Positions 7,344 to 12,402 of a stretch of DNA of 12,402 nucleotides are shown in pieces. A model generated the notes under the pieces. That model had not been told where the DNA came from, did no database searches, and saw nothing but the letters and a program-made list of their open reading frames with translations. How positions within the stretch are numbered: the stretch's first letter is position 1; every line of letters starts with the position of its first letter. The translations under genes were made by a program, and so were the position numbers. The DNA is from Jimgerdemannia flammicorona (Eukaryota > Mucoromycota > Endogonomycetes > Endogonales > Endogonaceae), in NCBI GenBank assembly GCA_003990745.1, contig RBNI01005563.1:1-12402 (forward strand), read 5' to 3'.

Positions 7344-10178
7344 TTACAGGTGTACCCCATCAGTGACTCCCCACCAGAAGCCCTTAAACTGCATGTGCTC
7401 ATTGTTCTGAAGCCCAACCAAGGAAAGAAGATCTTCTGTAGATCCTCTCAGTGAGGACCTCATCTCCCAGACCTTCTTCAATAGAGAAACCCAGCTGTCT
7501 CTCTTTAGCTCAACAGCTCTCTTCAGCCACCATGCTCTCAGGCAGTATAACCTCTTCAGAAAGTCAACCAGTCTAAGTCCCTCTCTAGTCACTAGTAGGG
7601 ACAAAATTTCCCAGCTAATCTGACTCCTCCTCCCTGCCCAGATCCACCTCTTAGTCAGTTTCAGTAGTCTCTTCACTACCCAAGCCAAGAAGTCCAGATG
7701 GTATGCCAGGTACCATAGCTTTGGCAAACAGTAAGTATTCAAGATGGAAACACACCCTACCAGAGACAAGTAGCAGTCTCTCTAGCTTCGCAGAGCCTCT
7801 CTCTAGATATCCACCCACTGCTCTCACCAGAGTTTTGGAAGAACAGACCCATATACTGACAGATAGATGCCCAAGTATCTCACTGCCTCTCCAGCAGAGA
7901 CAATTGTACCAATGACCTCCCCCCCTATCAGGCCATTATCCAGCACCATTGTTTCATACTTGTACCAATTGAGTTTAGCCCCCAGAGTGCACCTCATACC
8001 ACTCTACAGTCTTCTTGAGTTTCTCAACATTGGCAATTGAACTCAGACTAACTACCATATCATTCACAAAAGCACCAACTTTCCACTCAATGCTATAAAT
8101 CGAAAGCCCTTCTATATTCTGCCAAATCCTATCCATTAAGGGCTCCAAGGAGAGTGCATACAAAATGGAAGACAGCAGGCCCCCTTGGAGAACACCTCTA
8201 TCCAGAGAGAAAGCCACCCCTCAATATCCATTATATATAAGTATAGCTCTGCTCCCTTCCAGTAGGCTGACCATTGCTGCTTGGAACTGATGAGGGACTC
8301 TAATCCTATCTAGTACCTTTGTCAACCACATCCTCTAAATACAGTCATATGCCTTCTCCTGATCCAAGAAGACCAGGCACCCATCCAATCTATAGGCCCA
8401 TGCCTCTTCAATAACACTATATACCTAAGCTGTGCCATCCTGAATGAGTTGGCCTCCAACAAATCCCTGCTGCTCTACCCCTAAGACCTGCTGGGCCACC
8501 TTCTGCAGCCTCACTACTACCACCTTAGTAATCAACTTCCTGTCCATATCCAGTAGCATGATCAGCCTCCAGTTCCTCTGGTCCTCCCTCCTACTCTTAT
8601 TCTTATACAGCAGTGCCACCAGCCCCAGATCCTGCTCCCCTACCTATCTCCTAGACTGTAGTACTAAGTTACAGAGTGCCCTCAGCTCTCCCAGTATACT
8701 GGGGATGTCCACCATCTTCTCTCAGAAAGCCCAGGGCAGGCCATCCTCTCCTGGTGCTGTACCCAATGTAGTTGTAGCAAGAATCTGGTGAATCTCCTAT
8801 TCCTGTACTGGCATCACCAGGTTGCCCAGCCCTTCTGCCTGTGGTAGGTGCCAATTCTCCAAGGCAATACCAATGGAGGCATCTTCCACCCCACCCTCCT
8901 CCTTACTCCACAAGCTACTCTACTGCTCCTTCAGTGACCTGAGAATGTCTTGTATACCATGCACTAATGTTCTCTCAGAATCAAGAACCCTCTCCCACCT
9001 CTGCTGAACTCTCCTTGTCTGAAGGGCCCTTATGAGAAACTTAGAGGGCCTCTCTTCTTTCTCTAGACCCTGCCAATAGAGATATACTGCCATACTCTAC
9101 ACCTTCACTTTCTCCTCCTCCTGCAATATCTGTTGCAACTCCATAATCTCCTTTCTCACCTATAGTAATCTCCAATCCTCCACTCCCTCCAGGGCCACCA
9201 AACCCACCCAATCTTCCAACAGCCTTATCAATCTAGCAGAGGCCCACACTCTCTTCTTCCTCCTCTGTCTCCCAGCTGCTATACCTGCCTCCCTCCAATA
9301 GACCCTAGCAGCCTCCTTCAGCCTCATCCACCTAATGCTAACTGAGGTACCTTCCCTTATCTACCCCTTCACTCTCTGCCAAATATCCTCAGTCTACCTG
9401 TCCTACAGTACCTTGTTGTCCACCAGGGAGGAGTTGATGTGCCAATGTCCCAGTCCATCCCTACTCCCCCCAAAATGTCCCTGACCCAGCAGTCCCTAAT
9501 GATTGGATCATGGACACCATTCTGCCTCCAGAGGCCCCCAAATATTCAGACCCCAGTAGTTCACTGTCAAAATCCAGTTGATCCTCATCTCCAGGCCACT
9601 CACCCAATAAGTATATACCCTTCTGTCACTCCATAGCTCTCTGCCAGCATCCACCAAAGCACTCAGCCTCTCTATCTCCTCCCATACCTCCAAACCTCCA
9701 CTCCTCCCCTCCACTCCCCTCCCTCATCAGTTCTATCCAACAGTACATCTCTGACCATATTAAAGTCTCTGTCAAGTATATCCACTACAGCCCCTACCAG
9801 AGTCCCTTCCTCTCAGAGACCCTTCACCCACTCTACTCATTTATTCCTCACTGCAGGACAGTAGCAGGATCTAACTGTAACCAGTTCCCACCCAGTGTGA
9901 ATCCACTCACCCCAGACCAGCCTGTCTCCACAGTTCTGCACATCCCATATCTCCCCTCTGCCCTTCCTGATCAGAATCCCAACCTTGCCCTTCCAAACTG
10001 CCTCTTCTCCCCATTTCTTTGTCTATTCCAGTTTATCCAAATTATCCTCATACCTGATATCCTGCAAAAGAAAGAGATTGGCCTCCAATCCCTTCAGCCA
10101 AGCAAAAATATTCTATTGACAAAATGAATCCCAGAGCCCATTCACATTTAAAGAGAAAATATTAGTTATACTATTCAT
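7344..10178 (-). pseudogene. LINE ORF2: endonuclease and reverse transcriptase, frameshifted and stop-riddled
   Basis: The ATG at 10178 starts MNSITNIFSLNVNGLW, the usual opening of an apurinic-type endonuclease that nicks target DNA. Further endonuclease marks are NIFAWLKGLEANLFLLQD, DRDFNMV (family GDFN, 9773-9756), RVYTYWVSGLEMRINWIL (family RID) and SNH at 9499-9507 (family SDH). The RT follows: VALLYKNKSRREDQRNWRLI, GFVGGQLIQDG, FLDQEKAYD (8344-8370), RGVLQGGLLSSILYAL (from 8199) and GAFVNDMVV. The last is the active site; the family has FADD and the copy reads FVND at 8059-8070. The C-terminal part reads AKLNWYKYE and VRYLGIYLSV and ends at TAA 7344-7346. About 945 codons is short for a Tad-type ORF2, and I see no RNase H. 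Frame changes lie near 9720 and at 7979-7983. Confidence 0.88.
7979..7983 (-). other. One-base insertion in a G run breaking LINE RT
   Basis: On the minus strand the RT reads EVHSGG and then TAA. If the run of five G (C5 on the plus strand at 7979-7983) had four, it would continue HSGAKLNWYKYE, the expected RT thumb sequence S-G-x-K-L-N-W. The downstream open frame (AKLNW onwards to 7344) confirms that the frame changes here. This may be real decay or a base-calling error in a homopolymer. Confidence 0.8.
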
Positions 10179-10209
10179 AAGGAATAATATATAATAGTAA
10201 TTGTATCCT

Positions 10210-12230
10210 CTACTGCTCCATGTTCATCTCCTCCTGAGCCAGGTCTAGATTATGTTCCACAGCTTCTGCCTCCTCTTCAGTCCTCTGAGTCTCCAGTTCC
10301 ACCAGAAGCTCAGTGAGCTCTCCATCCTCCTTCTCCTCAAATTTCTCCTGATATTCTTGGCAGGCCTCCTGCCAGAGCTGTAACCCATGCCACTCTGCTC
10401 AACAGAAAGCAGCCCTCTCACCAGCAGTGACTACCAGTTCAGCCTCCCTCTCCTTGTCAACCTCATATCCTTCCTCCTCCAGGAAAACTGTAAGAATCTC
10501 TGCCTTCAGCACCTCCACCACTCCCTCTCCATACAGGATATATATCCAATGCTCATCACTTATCACTTGCAGGTCTACCTCCCCCAATTCCTCTGCTGCA
10601 AAGTTGTTTATTATCTTGCATATCTATAGCAGGTTTTCCACCTCCTTCCCCCCAGGAGTCACTGGCCACCCTCTATCCAGCATCAAGATATCAGCCCCTG
10701 TACTCACAGCCTCATCCCACTCCTCCTCTTGAATATCTACCAGTTCATCCTTGTCAACTGCCACCACCTACCCCCCCTTCACTACCTCTGGAACTCCAAA
10801 GTGTACCCTCTGGGCTCCCCACATGGGTACATCCTCCACCACCTTGCCCTTTGAAGCTGGACCTTATCTAATAAGCAGTGTAGAGATCAGGGATGGCTCC
10901 CAGACCTCAAAGGTACCATTTGCATAAGGGTCATTTCCCTTCACCTCCTCTTCCCCTTCTGGCCCCTTCTCTGTATTCTCTCTATTCTCACTGACCCAGA
11001 TGCTCTCCTTGGCTCCCTCCATGATTTCAATGCCACCAGTATTCTTCTTTGCTCTGCTTTCTAGTTTTGCCAACAGCTCTCTCTACCTCTTGCATTCTTG
11101 GGATCTTTTCCACCACTTCTTATCTACCTGAATCCTCTTTCCATCCACCACTTCCAAATATATCAACTCAACATATACCTTCCAAGCCTTAGCCCTCTAC
11201 TCCACAGCACTGCTCAGCTCTTCTAGTGCCTTCAGCAGATCCTCTTCCTTCTCCTCACTCTCCTTCACCCTTGTCATCTTATATAAGAAAGCCCCCAGAC
11301 CATCACTGAAGGCCAGTCTCTAGCCTTCCTGATAGCTTCCTTCTCTGCCAACTGAATATAAACATCAATATCTCCAGTCCTGAAAGAGATTCCCTCTCAG
11401 ACCTGGAACCCAACATTGACCACCTCACCATACTCAGTCATGACTTCCATAACTCTCCTCCTTATCTTCTCAGCAGTCATTGTAAACACCCTCTTCACTA
11501 GCAATTGCACTACCCTGGAGTCCTACCTCAAGCAATGCACCATCAGAACACACACCTCTCCAACTGTCAATCCTGCCTTCAGAGCCTCCTCTAATAGTTC
11601 AGCCTCCTCAAAGCCAACCTCCACTCCTTCCAGTCTCATCAGGAACTTCACAGACACTGCTCCAGCCACCTACTTAGCAATCAGCCCCAGGACCATTTTC
11701 ACCATTACTGCTAAGCCCTGGAAGCACAAGGTGACTGCAAACTCCGAGATTGACTTCTTGAGTAATGGTGCCACTATCAGTCTCATTATACCATCTGCCA
11801 GATTGCTAGGCCTCATGTCTTTCCCACTACTTGGTCTACCATCAGCAGTTCCATCTAGATTTTTTTTCTGATCACCCATTATACTCCCATTAGCAGTTAC
11901 CTCCTCAGCCCCTATACCACCAGCCCCACTACTCTGGCCCCCCAGAGAGACTTCCCCTTGAGACTGCTGCCCTACAGTCTTCACCATCTCCTTGCTCCTC
12001 CTAAGCCAGCTCTCTAGCCCAGCTCTCTGCTGACCTCCCTTCACCTTGTCCACAAAGCTTGTCCTCCCTGTCTTCTGACCTCCAGCACTGCCCCCTCTCC
12101 TACCACATCCATCTATCAGCAGGCCCCTCATACTTCCCCCCAAGCCAGGGCCCCTCCCTACATACTGCCAGTTGAATGCACCCAGACCACCCTACCCAGT
12201 ACATACCTCAGAATGCTCATTGATTACCAT
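10210..12230 (-). pseudogene. LINE ORF1, RNA-binding-type protein with a frame change
   Basis: The ATG at 12230 starts MVINEHSEVCTG, followed by a TAG and a Gly-rich basic region (GLGAFNWQYVGRGPG, CGRRGGSAGGQKTGRTSF). The middle is hydrophobic/acidic (AVSVKFLMRLEGVEVGFEEA) and leads to TAEKIRRRVMEVMTEYGEVV, then FRTGDIDVYIQLAEKEAIRK, which resembles the RRM-like fold of LINE ORF1 proteins. At about 11280 the readable frame changes. It then continues KMTRVKESEEKEEDLLKALE, KVYVELIYLEVVDGKRIQVD and a long acidic C-terminal part ending NMEQ at TAG 10210-10212. No CCHC knuckle is visible. ORF2 begins about 30 bp downstream. ORF1 would package element RNA; the assignment rests mainly on position and composition. 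Several in-frame TAG and TGA codons mark decay. Confidence 0.72.
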
Positions 12231-12235
12231 GATAC

Positions 12236-12402
12236 TAGTAGCTTTTCTCCAGAAACTGTATCAAAAGTATTGCCAAAAGATTGTGTAATCTGAATGTTAC
12301 CAGAAGAAAAGCTGCCAACCAGAACTGCTCTTAGTTCTTGTATATTTGTATCTGTTTGCAGAATAAATTCTTGAGTCCAATCTTGTCTTCTGAGGATGGG
12401 TG
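12236..12402 (-). pseudogene. Possible gypsy RNase H fragment upstream of the LINE (weak)
   Basis: A stop-free minus frame of about 55 codons starts at 12400. Its first part reads DWTQEFILQTD and then NIQELRAVL. Gypsy RNase H domains start with a pattern like D-W-x-x-x-F-I-L-x-T-D-A-S-x-x-G-L-G-A-V-L. The four differences (A to T, S to N, G to E, G to R) can all be G-to-A changes. The similarity then fades, so it may be chance or a heavily altered fragment. If real, the LINE lies beside or within another gypsy copy. Confidence 0.3.

Larger units (their letters stand above)
7344..12230 (-). mobile_element. Decayed non-LTR retrotransposon (LINE), probably Tad-like
   Basis: Two consecutive minus-strand ORFs, a basic/acidic ORF1 and an endonuclease-plus-RT ORF2, define a LINE about 4.9 kb long. 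The FLDQEKAYD and RGVxQG blocks, and the endonuclease-RT order without an evident restriction-like endonuclease, suit the fungal Tad group. Clade placement is an inference. The coding strand is strongly purine-rich, so the plus strand shows long C/T tracts, and GC content is visibly higher than in the gypsy region. I could not define the 5' end, a poly(A) tail or a target-site duplication. The 3' limit here is the ORF2 stop. A likely 3' UTR continues into the repeats at 7197-7340. An A/C-rich tract near 7070-7100 is another candidate end. Confidence 0.82.

Noticed and set aside
8444..8791. Plus-strand open frame of 115 codons
   Set aside because: It is antisense to the conserved LINE reverse transcriptase, which explains the sequence fully.
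11416..11871. Plus-strand open frame of 151 codons
   Set aside because: It lies opposite LINE ORF1, has a Ser/Thr/Pro-rich composition typical of the antisense of purine-rich coding sequence, and shows no motif.
1..12402. TGA reassigned as a sense codon (many in-frame TGA at Arg positions)
   Set aside because: TAA and TAG also interrupt the frames, true frameshifts exist, and CpG is nearly absent. Decay of CGA explains the TGA codons.
1..12402. CRISPR arrays, rRNA or tRNA genes, bacterial operons
   Set aside because: I saw no regular repeat-spacer pattern, no tRNA-like consensus boxes and no rRNA signatures.

Overview
The window looks like a stack of decayed retroelements from a filamentous fungus. 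I see no intact host gene. Every recognisable coding signal reads on the minus strand, so gene order runs from high to low coordinates. The fungal assignment is an inference. It rests on the pairing of a Ty3/gypsy element with a Tad-like LINE, and on mutation by cytosine deamination of the kind seen in methylated or RIP-treated fungal repeats. I cannot name the species.

Layout, right to left. (1) 12236-12402: a short tract whose first ~27 codons resemble a gypsy RNase H start (weak). (2) About 7344-12230: a LINE with ORF1 (12230 to about 10210) and ORF2 (10178 to 7344: endonuclease, then reverse transcriptase), broken by three frame changes and many stops. (3) 7197-7340: degenerate repeats of about 30 bp. 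(4) About 5954-7320: two unrecognised, partly overlapping reading frames. (5) About 5400-5950: AT-rich, with a TATA box and a heat-shock-element-like array at 5301-5352; a candidate LTR/leader. (6) 1 to about 5384: a Ty3/gypsy element in the order Gag, zinc knuckle, dUTPase, protease, reverse transcriptase, RNase H, integrase. The integrase is cut off at a poly(A) run at the window edge.

The most notable feature is a dUTPase domain with all five family motifs recognisable. It lies in the Gag frame, between the Gag zinc knuckle and the protease. The second is the near absence of CpG: I found about nine in 12.4 kb by eye. Most in-frame stops and active-site changes fit CpG to TpG/CpA or CpA to TpA changes. 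Both elements are dead here: the gypsy RT box reads YIDN, the LINE RT box reads FVND, and the integrase has lost its zinc-binding region.
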